Positions 17,751 to 27,732 are shown, counted from the first letter of the stretch. The stretch is 64,000 bases of DNA from Cristatella mucedo (GCA_009760855.2 WPIO01000051.1:2934213-2998212); one strand, 5' to 3'. Numbers and translations are program-made. Notes: generated by a model from the letters alone, not told the origin.

Positions 17751-18145
17751 TTTCGACATCTCTTTTTCAAATCATATCTTAGTTTTAGCACTTCTCTATG
17801 TATTTCTTCTTGTGATTTACCTTGCGCATAAAGATTAGCTAGTAGCATTGCACTCTCAGCTTTATAGTCGCAAGTCTTTTTTCCTCCAACAGTACTACTT
17901 TCTACTTTTTTTATATCTTCTTTTAACTTATCTGAATAACTTACTCCTGATACCTCTACTAACTGCTTTCCAGTTTTCAAATAATCTAATCTGTTTCTCA
18001 TCTCTGAGTTTTGCACCTTGTCACTCAAATCAATATCAATGTTTCTATCAAGTAATTCAATCATATTTTTTATATCCACAATTGCATTCTTTAGTCTTTC
18101 ACTTTGTAAACTCAAAGCACTCATTCGTTCTTCATGCGTATCCAT
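17747..18145 (-). CDS. Unknown 132-residue helical protein
   Basis: This intact ORF is predicted almost wholly helical and charged: heptad-like Leu/Ile spacing over residues 10-60 (LQSERLKNAIVDIKNMIELL) and a Lys/Arg-rich C-terminus. No family was recognised. Its start lies 25 bp inside the upstream gene, on the same strand, so the two are probably co-transcribed. It overlaps the HNH gene end by 4 bp, tail to tail. Confidence 0.55.
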   Translation of the reverse strand: MDTHEERMSALSLQSERLKNAIVDIKNMIELLDRNIDIDLSDKVQNSEMRNRLDYLKTGKQLVEVSGVSYSDKLKEDIKKVESSTVGGKKTCDYKAESAMLLANLYAQGKSQEEIHREVLKLRYDLKKRCRN

Positions 18146-18834
18146 TTTGGTGCTTTAGCTGTATACATTGTACTGTCTATTATTTTCTTAATCAATCCAG
18201 CGACTGATACTGCTATTGAAACACCTAAACCAACAGCTCCAACAATAGAAGCTATACTTGCTATGATTGCTGGAATTGCAGGTAGAAATCTTCCTGATCT
18301 TACTTCAAGAAAGTTCTTTTTCCACGCAAGAGGATCTAGTTGAGCAGCGTTCCAATTAACCTCTTCTCCAAATGTATCTGAAAGAAACTTACTAGGATCT
18401 AAGTACCAACCAGAGTTAGCTCTTTCAGCTTCAAGCAAAATCTCGTTTATGTAAAAGCCAACCTCTAAAGAAGCGACCATTTTTGACAGACCTTTTTCTG
18501 CAATTGTTTTCCAAAAGACATTGCCATACTTTCCAGAAGAAATATCATCTACGATTTCTTTTATGAATAAACCAAGATCTACAATTCCTGTTATTCCTGA
18601 TAAAAATCCTCCAAGTGCTTTTGTAGCAGTTCCAATTACTTTGAATGACTGCAAAACTTTTGGAACAATAGTTGCAATCTTATTTGATGCTTGTAAACTC
18701 AGTTTCATTGCAATCTTAGGAGCTACTTTTATAATTGGTTTTGACCCAAGCTCAGCTGCTGTTGTTGTTCCTGATAATACTTCTTTTGTTGTATCTAAGC
18801 CAGATTTCAGATCACCGTCTTTTATTTTCTTCAT
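18121..18834 (-). CDS. Unknown 237-residue protein with C-terminal membrane segment
   Basis: This intact ORF has several amphipathic or hydrophobic helices: about 74-95 (ALGGFLSGITGIVDLGLFIKE) and a strong one at about 185-217 (FLPAIPAIIASIASIVGAVG to VSVAGLIKKI). A Trp-rich middle is present (GWYLDPSKF, VNWNAAQLDPLAW). It could be a virion membrane-active protein, but no family was recognised. It starts 14 bp from the divergent fiber gene at 18849 and overlaps the next gene downstream. Confidence 0.6.
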   Translation of the reverse strand: MKKIKDGDLKSGLDTTKEVLSGTTTAAELGSKPIIKVAPKIAMKLSLQASNKIATIVPKVLQSFKVIGTATKALGGFLSGITGIVDLGLFIKEIVDDISSGKYGNVFWKTIAEKGLSKMVASLEVGFYINEILLEAERANSGWYLDPSKFLSDTFGEEVNWNAAQLDPLAWKKNFLEVRSGRFLPAIPAIIASIASIVGAVGLGVSIAVSVAGLIKKIIDSTMYTAKAPKWIRMKNE

Positions 18835-18848
18835 ATATATATATAAGA
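18835..18848. promoter_or_regulatory. 14 bp AT-only divergent promoter
   Basis: The two start codons (18834 minus, 18849 plus) are separated only by an ATATATATATAAGA spacer. Both genes are intact, so this tiny element probably drives both. Confidence 0.5.
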
Positions 18849-19706
18849 ATGGATAATATTAGTAAGATTAATGGACATATTTTTAGTGATCTTGATGCTA
18901 ATGGAAATAGCATTACAAATCTTGGTTTTCCAGTAAATGATGGAGATGCAATAAGATTAGATTATGCTCTTAATTCAAACTTCTTTAATACTGTTGCAAC
19001 TAATGCTTCAGGAGAAATAGCTTCTGTTTCTAATTTATCTGATTTACTTCCAAAGAATAATGCAAAAATGCTATCTCAGTTAAACTGTAAAAACATCACT
19101 GGTATATCTGGAAGATCTTTTGACGGAACTGTATATCAAAATGCTAGACCTTACAAAGTAATAAACTATGGTTTACTAAAAAGTATGTCTCAAGTTTTCA
19201 ATGGCAACTCTAATAGCAATCTTGATCTAGGATCAAACAGAATTACATCTTTGAAAATTTCAGATGTTGTAACAAAACAATCTGTTGATTCTTATAAATG
19301 TTCTACTTTTTATTTAAGGCTTTCTGGTTTTACAAGTGCTTCAACTATTGCTCCGTTAAACATATTTAATATTAATGTAAATGGAACAGGAACAGAGAGT
19401 TCTACATTAAAAGCAACTCCTGCAGACATTGCAGTTTTTAATCAGCAAGGAAATATAATCGGCTATGCAACACCTTATAAAACATTTGTTGCTGGACCAG
19501 TAACAAACTTTCAAACAGTATCCAATATTCTCTGGTGTTCTAATACTACTGGAGTGTTTTTAGAGTTAACTAGTGATAACACTTATGGGGTATCTGGTAC
19601 TCTCCTTTTAGTAATAAATATTGATGGATCATGCACTTATATGATAGATAATCTTACAGTTGCTAATAATATTACATATATTGACTTTATTATTACTATT
19701 GTATAG
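18849..19706 (+). CDS. Fiber-like protein 2
   Basis: The 285-residue ORF shares the N-terminal anchor of fiber-like protein 1 (SKINGHIFSDLDANGNSITN) and a first GFPVNDGDAIRLDYA repeat. A weaker repeat is at about 115-140 (NSNLDLGSNRITSLKISDVV). The C-terminal 140 residues are a beta-rich head unrelated by eye to that of fiber 1. I take 18849 as the start because it follows TATATAAGA and matches the other anchor; the frame is open further upstream only by chance. It is first in a run of three fiber-like genes on the plus strand. A role as a variable attachment protein is inferred. Confidence 0.72.
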   Translation: MDNISKINGHIFSDLDANGNSITNLGFPVNDGDAIRLDYALNSNFFNTVATNASGEIASVSNLSDLLPKNNAKMLSQLNCKNITGISGRSFDGTVYQNARPYKVINYGLLKSMSQVFNGNSNSNLDLGSNRITSLKISDVVTKQSVDSYKCSTFYLRLSGFTSASTIAPLNIFNINVNGTGTESSTLKATPADIAVFNQQGNIIGYATPYKTFVAGPVTNFQTVSNILWCSNTTGVFLELTSDNTYGVSGTLLLVINIDGSCTYMIDNLTVANNITYIDFIITIV

Positions 19707-19707
19707 A

Positions 19708-20590
19708 ATGTCGCTTAGATATCGGATAAAAGGATCTAACCAAAAAATTATATTCGTAAAACTGGAGATATTATGAATGGAACGTTAAATATGAATCAGA
19801 ATCTAATAAAAAATCTTGGAGATCCTGTTGATTCTACAGATGCTGTAAACAGAAAGTATATCGATACAAACTTTGTTACAAAAATATCTAGAGGAACAAC
19901 TGCTGATGGTGATATTGATATGAATAATCATAGACTGGTAGATCTTGCAAATCCTATTAATCCAAGTGATGCTGCTACAAAAGATTATGCAGATAAAAAA
20001 ATATCAAAACTAGTGGATATATTAATGGTACATTACATGTTAATCAATTAGTTGTTAATACTAACGATGCTCCTCCAGGTGAGTATGATGTTGTCAATCA
20101 TAAATATGTTTATGATAATTTTGTTAGTTTAAGAGGTGGAACTATTAATGGATCTTTAAACATGGGTAACTATCCAATTATAATAAGAAGTGATCCTGTA
20201 AATCCTAATGATGGTGTAAATCTTGATTACTTACAAAGAGCAAATGGAAATGTTGCAACTGTAAAATTAAAAGGAATTATGGATGGATCGCTAACTACAC
20301 AAATATATGGAAAAACATTTAATGGTAGATGGATTACTGATATTAGAAATATTACAGTTCCTAATGGTATATTTATTCTTGCAGTAACATATAGTGAAAA
20401 TCCTTCAACACTTACTCAATTAAAAGTACTTATGCCTATACCATCAACACTAACAACACAGAATGATCAGTTGTATGGTGGTTATATTTTAGATTCTAAT
20501 AAAAAGATAGTTGTCAGTTCTACTTTTATATGTGGATCAGGATGGTTAGATAAAGATATATATATTAATATTTATATAGCAGTATTATAA
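19708..20590 (+). pseudogene. Fiber-like protein 3, two frameshifts
   Basis: The start at 19708 overlaps the TATAG box formed with the previous stop. A frame change near 19745 leads into the GDIMNGTLNMNQNLIKNLGD, DAVNRKYIDTNF and NPINPSDAATKDYADK repeats. A second near 20020 leads into GGTINGSLNMGNY and a distinct head (to 20590) with a GKTFNGRWITDIRNITVPNG segment. About 290 codons in total. It has more repeats than fibers 1 and 2 and no obvious shared N-terminal anchor. Confidence 0.65.
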
Positions 20591-21618
20591 TGTTAAGCAG
20601 AAAGGATTTACAGATGACTGGAACGCTGAATATGAGTGAAAATAGAATATTAAATATTGGAAGTAATATAGATCCATTGGAAGTTGTTGGAAAATTGTTT
20701 GCTGATGACAACTATGTAAGAAAAGATTCAGATCAGTTTATAAAAGGAAACATCTGCAAACTCAAAAAAATATGTTAATATAGCAAATCCAATTAATGGA
20801 AATGATATTGCAACTAAAGAATATCTCGATCAAAAAGCAGGTGCTGAAGATACTATCACTGGAACATTAACTGCAGATGCAGTTATAAGTAATATACTTC
20901 CTAACACTTGGACAGCATCTAGCCTTGCAATGTTTCACCTAAAAAAGATACCTAATCAGAAGCCTATGGAAGGAAGATTATATGTTGATAGTATAACTAA
21001 TCTTTCTAGTGGTGATAAATTATCTTTATCTAAATTATCTGACATACCAGCAAGAAAAAACTAAACTATTCAAAAATAAAATAAAAAATAAAGGATCTTT
21101 ATGATGTTGCTAGAGGTTTGCGTGGACAAAGTTTTACAATTTCTGACAACTTCCTACTGAGAACTACTTCGATAGAAACAAGCGATAGATCAATTATAAT
21201 AAAAGATGTTAATTTGACTAGAGTAAATTATTCAAATGTTAAAATAGATTTCATTATATCTTCTACAAATAAAAAATCTTTTATAGTTAGAAACTATTAT
21301 CAAAAACTTTACTCACCAAATTTCTTAGCTTCTAATTTTCTTAATATTACATACCACGGAATTGAAGATGATTATATATTATTACTAAGTGATCATATAA
21401 AAGTTTATTATACTAAAAGTTATTTTGCTGGTCTTAATTTATTTATAACTGTTGAGTTTCCTGTTTTAAATTATGTTAGCAGTCTTGTAACTCCAAGTGA
21501 TTTAGATGTTATTGAGCTTGATTTAATTGGTGGTATAGTTTTCTCGGAGTTGAATTCAGTTAATACTACAAATATTCCAGATAATGAAATTCTTAGTAGC
21601 ATTTTATATCCAAATTAG
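20590..21618 (+). pseudogene. Fiber-like protein 4, several frameshifts
   Basis: It begins at a TAATG overlap with fiber 3. MTGTLNMSENRILNIGSNID and a degenerate repeat are followed by a frame change near 20755. NIANPINGNDIATKEYLDQK and a further stretch end at TAA near 21062. After a short gap, an open head region runs from about 21100 to 21618. The head has a GQSFTISDNFLLRTTS segment like the GRSF/GKTF segments of fibers 2 and 3. This is the most decayed fiber copy. Confidence 0.6.
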
Positions 21619-21969
21619 ACTTTCTTTAATAAACTCTGTTGGTGCGCTACATTCTTTTCCTGTTAATCGTTTTGTTAACTCTATTTTTTTAGAGTATGCC
21701 TCTGATTTATGACTATTTATTTTATCTATTTTCAAATCTTTAAGAAACTCTGAAAAGATTGATCCATCTCTAACTTTTGTAAATATATATGCCATTTCTT
21801 TTTCTGAATGATTTAATCTTAAAGCTTTGTATTCTAAAACAAGTTTTAATGCTTCTAATAGTGTACTTCTGATATCTTCAATTCTTCCCATTGGATATGA
21901 GCAAATTTTTATAGTCTGTTGTCCTTGTGCAACTGTTAGACAATATTTACTTCTAGTTTCTACATTCAT
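21604..21969 (-). CDS. Unknown 121-residue protein
   Basis: This intact, soluble, mixed helical/beta ORF starts after TATTTATATAGAAATG. It ends tail to tail with fiber 4 (15 bp overlap). An N-terminal beta segment (KYCLTVAQGQQTIKICSYP) is followed by helices with Lys/Glu. No family was recognised. Confidence 0.55.
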   Translation of the reverse strand: MNVETRSKYCLTVAQGQQTIKICSYPMGRIEDIRSTLLEALKLVLEYKALRLNHSEKEMAYIFTKVRDGSIFSEFLKDLKIDKINSHKSEAYSKKIELTKRLTGKECSAPTEFIKESLIWI

Positions 21970-21988
21970 TTCTATATAAATAAGTTAA

Positions 21989-22498
21989 TTATAAAGTATA
22001 CGAAACTGGGGCATTCGGATCTGTGACAACTGCTGGAGCTGCGAGAGCAGCAAGTGTTGCCTTTTGTCTAGCACTTGTTCCATCAGAGATATCAGGTAGA
22101 ATTGCATAACATTCATCCTTAACAATTCCAGAGATATCTGGTTTAATTCCTGCAACGCCTGAGATAACTGTTGAAAGTGTTGGTAGCTGACTAGCAATCC
22201 ATGTAGTATAACTAGAAATTTCTCCAGGTGTATCAAGAAGAGTATCAACTTTAGTTCTAACTGTTGCTTCAAGGTCACTTGTTATACTTGCCATTCCAGA
22301 ATCGATTACCTTTTGTGCTTCAATGTCGCACTCATCAATATAAAACTTTTTAACAGATGTATCTGTCATAATTAAGATATCTGAGTCGAGTGTTTGTTGA
22401 TCATAAGCAGTCATTCTAGACTTTACAAGATAGTCAACATAAGCTTTCAGCAGAGTTGCAGATGTAGCAAGATTGGGGTCAGATACTTCTCCCGACAT
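21989..22498 (-). CDS. Unknown 169-residue protein, Ala/Thr-rich C-terminus
   Basis: This intact ORF starts after GTATAGGAAA. Residues 10-25 (ATSATLLKAYVDYLVKSR) look like a short oligomerisation helix. The middle repeats Ile/Asp-rich segments (SGVAGIKPDISGIVKDE). The C-terminus is Ala/Pro-rich. Composition fits a virion or fiber-associated protein, but no family is recognised. Confidence 0.55.
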   Translation of the reverse strand: MSGEVSDPNLATSATLLKAYVDYLVKSRMTAYDQQTLDSDILIMTDTSVKKFYIDECDIEAQKVIDSGMASITSDLEATVRTKVDTLLDTPGEISSYTTWIASQLPTLSTVISGVAGIKPDISGIVKDECYAILPDISDGTSARQKATLAALAAPAVVTDPNAPVSYTL

Positions 22499-22532
22499 TT
22501 TCCTATACTATTATAAAAAATATACAAAACAT

Positions 22533-22703
22533 CTAATTCTTTATTAATTTTCTTGCTTTAATCTTTAACTCTTCATATTTATCTTCATGTGTACACATTT
22601 CAAATATAATTTTAATAAGTTCATCAGTTAATTTTAATTTTCTACCTTGGCTGATGTTTTGAATTGCATCACTAATTTTGTAATTTTTTATTTCTGGATT
22701 CAT
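22533..22703 (-). CDS. Small helical protein, 56 residues
   Basis: The start at 22703 follows ATAGTATAT; an upstream methionine in the same frame lies in a hydrophobic leader without a promoter box. The protein is Lys/Glu/Ile-rich and helical. No family was recognised. Confidence 0.45.
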   Translation of the reverse strand: MNPEIKNYKISDAIQNISQGRKLKLTDELIKIIFEMCTHEDKYEELKIKARKLIKN

Positions 22704-22738
22704 ATATACTATGAAGAAAAACATTTATTTCAAATTAA

Positions 22739-23014
22739 TTAATTAATCTGAACACCTTGTTTAGTTTTTGGAGTTTTTGATTTCTTGTCTGCTTCTACTA
22801 GCATTTCATTTATTTTACTTCTACATTCCGTTAGTTTATCACAAGTATCGCAAATCTCAACTAGAACACTAATATACGAGCTATCTAAATCTGGAATAAG
22901 TTTATCAAGTGAATGTTTGACAATTCTTTGATCGACTTTCTTTAATTTTTGTAGACAAATTTTAAAAGCCATATCTCTTGACTGTTCACAACTAAGAATT
23001 CTTGAAACATCCAT
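22739..23014 (-). CDS. Unknown 91-residue protein with clustered cysteines
   Basis: The ORF is intact, with the start after TATTTATATAGA. It is helical, with EICDTCDKLTECRSK near residues 54-68 that could bind a metal, and a basic tail (KKSKTPKTKQG). No family was recognised. It is one of a series of small genes between PolB and the unknown genes. Confidence 0.5.
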   Translation of the reverse strand: MDVSRILSCEQSRDMAFKICLQKLKKVDQRIVKHSLDKLIPDLDSSYISVLVEICDTCDKLTECRSKINEMLVEADKKSKTPKTKQGVQIN

Positions 23015-23035
23015 TCTATATAAATATAAAAATTT

Positions 23036-23226
23036 TTATAGTTCACCTTCTTCATTTACGTAATTTACTTCTTCCTCAAAACAGAATGCTTGTTTATAGC
23101 CTTCATCAGAATCGTATTCACTGCTGTATTCTTCAGACTCATCTGGATTGTAATCAGGATCATCACTGTCGGACTCGTTTTCAATATCTTCAACTTGCTC
23201 GTTTTCAATTTCAACTTTTTTCCATT
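23036..23226 (-). pseudogene. Small acidic protein gene, frameshifted near its start
   Basis: ATG at 23226 follows ATTATAGAA. After four codons the frame closes at a short A run; one base away, an open acidic frame (Glu/Asp/Ser/Tyr-rich, repeated EESD-type blocks) extends to 23036, about 63 codons in all. A highly acidic tail-like protein of unknown role. Confidence 0.4.
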
Positions 23227-23260
23227 TCTATAATAATGAATTTATTTTTTAATATAAATT

Positions 23261-23416
23261 TATTCCTGCCATCTCAAAAATTAACTCTTCTTCTTCTCTA
23301 TCATACTCCATTTCTATTTGGAATTCATATAACTCTTTTGTTTTTTCTCGAATATCATGTTCGACTTTTGTTTTTGCTTCAGGTTCAACAATTTCTTCAC
23401 TCTTTCGTTTTGGCAT
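23261..23416 (-). CDS. Small highly charged protein, 51 residues
   Basis: ATG at 23416 follows AAATATAG and overlaps the 3' end of the polymerase gene by 20 bp. It has a basic start (MPKRK) followed by Glu/Lys-rich helix and an EEEE run. The context suggests a real small gene; no family was recognised. Confidence 0.4.
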
Positions 23417-26400
23417 CTATATTTGTTGCTTTAATATTCTTTAATTCACCAATATCACAAATATTACATCGTCCTGGATTTAGATTGTTACTCAATGCAT
23501 CAGCAATTCTATAGTGGCCATAAGCATAACTGCAGATTCCACAATCCAACCAGTATCGTTTTGAATCGAAAGCTGATAGTGCTACTTTATTTTGTTTAAT
23601 CGTATACATTATATGCTTTTCACTTCTAATCAATGATTGTTCACATTTCTTTTCTACCTTTTCATCTAAGCAGTTTTTGAAGTCTTCAAGTTTCAAGTGT
23701 TTATCAACAACATTTTTATTAACACCTTTAGCTTTTTTAGATTTTCCTATTTGTTCTTTCTCCTTATCAAGCATTTCACTCATCTCACCAATTTTTTTTA
23801 ACTATTCCTAATGATTTTCCTTTATCATCAAATACTTCTTTATCAGTGTAAATAGTATAAGAGTAAAGTTTTGGTCTTAGAAAAACACATTCATCTAATA
23901 TTGCTGCTTTTAACTTATCAGTTATCTCATCTTTAAATTTGCCAACAACTTTACTGTTTCCTTTTATAATACTTTTTGCTCTATCATCATTCCAAAATGG
24001 ATAGTCATCTGGAAAAGTATTTAGATCTAATGATTCTGGGTAATCAAAAAAGCCTTTAAAAACATCCTCAGTAAATATCTCCATGACGAGTGAATCAGTA
24101 TCAGTATACATCAAGTTTATTTTTGATCCGTATCTTTTTTCATTGTTAGATAATAGAATTTCTGCATCAATACTTTAGATATTATGCAGAATTTAGAAGT
24201 ATGCAAAATCCAACATAAATAGGTTTGTTTAAAGTTACAGATTCCTTACTACTTTCTATGCAGATAATGTTATTAGTTAATATCTTTATATCTACAAATC
24301 TTGGACTTCTGTAGATTGTATTCATCTTAGCCAACTCTTCATCTATATTTTCATTAAGTAACTCAACATTTTTTCTACCTCGAACATTCTCCATTGTCTT
24401 ACCAAAGAATGAATTATTTAATAACTTGAAGAAATCTATTTCAAAATCATTAGCTGCTTTGCCTCTAAGTTTTGTGTTGTTATCAATGTATGATTCTAGC
24501 CAATTGGACTGATCGAACTCTAACACTCTGTGAATATGTGTCAACTCATATCCTAATTCAATACAATTCTTAAGATTAAGATAATGAATAATATACTTTT
24601 GTTTTGGTTCCAAATCCAATATCAGCTTTTCAACTGGATCGTTTCCTCTATTAAAAGAGTTTTGATACTCTGAGTGTTTATTCTTCTTTATCTGTTTGTT
24701 TTCAGGAAGTAAAGGATAGTCAGAAAATAAGTCATGTTTATCTTTTGGACGATGTATATCAACTTCAAGAACATAACCTTTATTTGATGAAGGCTTAAAT
24801 TTTTAACTATATCATTTTTATTTTCATTCCACGACTTTATTTTTTGATTTGATAAGAAATTAAAACCTCCAGTTGGTAGAGATTGTTTCATAGCCCAGCC
24901 ATAAAGATTTGTCGCATCAAAATATCATAAGTATGATTTCAACTTATCTGGATTAAAATTGCTACATCTACTATTATTTGCTTTAGCTCTACGTTTTGAT
25001 ACTTGTGTCATACCTCCACGAATTCCTTTTTCAAAGAATAGACACATATCTGGATCAGTTAGTAATTCAAGTAATTCATTTTTACTCCTGTATATTTTAA
25101 TCCTGCTGTCCAAGGTTATTGTGGAGTTGTTATAAACTTTGCAGGATCTATCAGATAATGTGTAATTATTAGATCGCGAAATCTCTCAAAAACATCTGCC
25201 AGTGCTAGAACATCAATCGTTAAATATAAATCGTGGTATTCTTTTAATGTTTTTATTTCAAAAGCATTCAAAACTTTCTTTGCATGAGTATAATCTTCTT
25301 CTGAAATATGTCCACTAATGCTTGAATAAAACTTCTCAATTGGTGGTAAACTTGTCTCATCAAATCTAGCAAAGAATCCATGTACTCATATGGATAAATA
25401 CCTTTTTCGTTAGTAGTGACATCTTTGCATCATCAATTTCTTTAATGTGTTGCCTCATTATATTAAATTTATCATTTGCTTTAGACAAATTTTTTACCAA
25501 TTTATGAAGTGGATTTTGCAATATTTGATATGAATCTCTAAAACAAAGATTTCCAAAACTTATTGTCAAAAACTTCTCTTTGTTATTGGCAATTACTTGT
25601 TTTTTATCTTTATCGCAATTAAGTGCACTAACAATCAGATGTGAATCGTAACCTCTTAGATTATGAATATAAACAGGAAGTTTAAAGTTTTGTGGGCAAA
25701 TTCTTAGCTTTTTATTGCATACATCGTGTGCCGCACCTCTATATTTTCCAGTAAGATGGCGGTGGTCAAGGACTTTTTGATCTTCAGTTAAATATTTTCC
25801 ACAAATCCAACAAAAAGATGCATTATTGTAATTTTCTTTTTCTTCTTCTGGCATACTTTCTCGATCAAAAACTTTATTTTTTCAAGTACTACTTTTAGGT
25901 TCTCTATCTGTATTTCACAATCTTTCTTTAAAGGCAAAATAAAATCCTTAACACAGTCAGCGCCAAAAGTTTGCTTATATTTTGTTACAATCTTTCCTTC
26001 ATGATTTACAATTACATAGGCAGCAGAACAAGGTTTATGTTGATTTAAAGATACTTTTACTGATTCTTCTGGTTTATCAATTGTTCCTAGTAAACATTCA
26101 AAGTCTGCATATGCTGTTAATGGTGATTTAATCATTTTGTCAAAATCTCTTAACATAACTAAATCTCCTGTACCATCTTTTCTTTTATTAGCTGCTGGCA
26201 TTTTTATTTTTGAGGTTCCACAATGCTCTGAATTGCAATCTGCAACATGTTTATCCAACTTTTCTTGTTCATGAAATCTTGAGAGACATCATTTACAAAA
26301 TAATCTTGTTCTACCACTATTTTTATCTTTTCTACAAAGTGCATTAAAATTTGTTACTAGTACATAGTGAGATCTTCCTCTATAAGAATAAAGAAGCAAA

Positions 26401-27464
26401 TCTATATGTTGTTCACCTTCCTCTGAACAAACAATTAATGGATAAACTGAGTCGTTATATTCATAAACATTAATTGAAACATTGAATAATTTTGCAAGTT
26501 TTGGAATATCTTCTGCTCTAATTGGTACGCTGCCATTGACCATAAACTGATTTCTTGGATCTTTATCATCTATAGGAAAGAATAAATGTTTTATTAGAGG
26601 TAGTATATCAGAATATTTCTCAAGCATTATTTGCCTTAAATCATGAATTGCTTCTGGATGATTCTCTCTAGGATGTAATGCTCTCTGAACACACCACAAT
26701 ACACAAAAATTGTCATCTGTATTTTTTATATTTATAACACATCTCTTATTTCTTAACTTGATTGGTAATTCACAATACGAGCCTCCGATTTGTGGAACAA
26801 AGACTGTAAACTTTGCAAATGCATTAGATATGCCAACAATTCTACACGAAGAACCGCCTTCATTCCATTCATCTACAGTTTTATTAATCTTTGAAAAATG
26901 TTTGTCAATTATTGAATTAAAATGAGAAACTCTACTTAGTGCTTTTGGGGAGAGACCATTAATTGGAGCATAGATAATATCTTTCTTAGCATTTTCTATT
27001 TTTAATTGCAGAAGAAGACTCATTTTTACATTGCCATATTGGCTAGAGATATCTTTCATAGCATTTATTAATCCATGGGATGCTTTTTTCTTAAATACTT
27101 CTAAATCTGCATCTTCAACCTCAAAACCTTCATACTCATAATCTATTAAACTACCACTAGTAGTCTTTCTACCTAAAAACCATCCACTAGTATCAATCTT
27201 ACAAAGACGTTTTGCTTCTTTATGGAAACAATTTTTACTTTCTGATTTTTTCGGGTTAATTATTTTTTTAACAGAAAGACGTTCAATCAATTCTTGCATA
27301 TCAACTGCAGAAACTGGATAATGAACAATTCTAGTTGACTTGCCATACTTCTTAGTAAAAGAAGGTTTAACATTAAAACGCTGCTCATAAGAAAATACTA
27401 ATCTGTTTGCATGGTCATTGAATGATTCTCCCTCACGCCGTGAAAATGAACTTATTTCAGACAT
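23397..27464 (-). pseudogene. polB: Protein-primed family B DNA polymerase (Polinton PolB), multiple frameshifts
   Basis: The coding signal covers about 1,350 codons in at least seven pieces. The first 391 codons (26289-27464) hold an N-terminal domain with RCVINIKNTDDNFCVLWCV. Exonuclease motif I (AYADFECLL, near 26100) and motif II (HNLRGYDSHLI, near 25650) follow. Between them is CWICGKYL...LDHRH with RGAAHDVCN, a zinc/HNH-like insert typical of Polinton polymerases. Polymerase motif A (DATNLYGWAM) lies near 24900, motif B (KLLNNSFFGKTMEN) near 24400 and motif C (YTDTDS) near 24100. The thumb ends at KVALSAFDSKRYWLD (near 23570). It would replicate the linear genome from terminal protein primers. 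Frame changes near 26270, 25870, 25370, 25130, 24910, 24640, 24150 and 23785 disable it. Confidence 0.9.
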
Positions 27465-27671
27465 CTTATAATATACAAATATTTTTCTTTAAATCAAATT
27501 TAAAAACTCTGAGCAAAATTTACTATAATATATAATAAATAAATTTTTGGAATATAGTCTATTGTTTTCCATTGCGCCGAAGCAACATCTGTTGGATTAG
27601 GATTTGATTTTTCTTTTTCGGACACTGACACTCAGGAGGGCCACTACATAAGGAGACCGAGCGACAGCGAG
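27465..27671. repeat. Right end region and candidate right TIR
   Basis: After the polymerase start (preceded by TATTATAAG) come about 120 bp of AT-rich DNA with AAATCAAATTT near 27490, then a GC-rich zone holding the inverted partner (27657-27671) of the 15 bp left-end motif. Base composition changes to host-like within this stretch. No target duplication could be assigned. Confidence 0.45.
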
Positions 27672-27732
27672 GTCGAACTTTGGAGTGTGCTCGAGTGAGG
27701 GTCAGGGTGCGAAATGGAAAAATTACATACTA

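Larger units (their letters stand above)
5618..27671. mobile_element. Endogenous Polinton/Maverick (adintovirus-like) element
   Basis: About 22 kb of AT-rich, gene-dense DNA interrupts GC-richer host DNA. It holds the four hallmark genes of Polintons: retroviral-type integrase (6370-7230), A32/FtsK-type packaging ATPase (14402-15073), adenain-like protease (15434-15811) and protein-primed PolB (23397-27464). Jelly-roll capsid genes are also present. Integrase and PolB lie at opposite ends, as is usual for the group. Extra cargo includes fiber-like proteins, an HNH-AP2 nuclease, a YqaJ nuclease and a PLA2-like protein. Ends are placed at a 15 bp inverted match (5618-5632 and 27657-27671); the true limits may be some tens of bases further out. 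Multiple stops and frameshifts show this copy cannot encode the full set. Confidence 0.93.
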
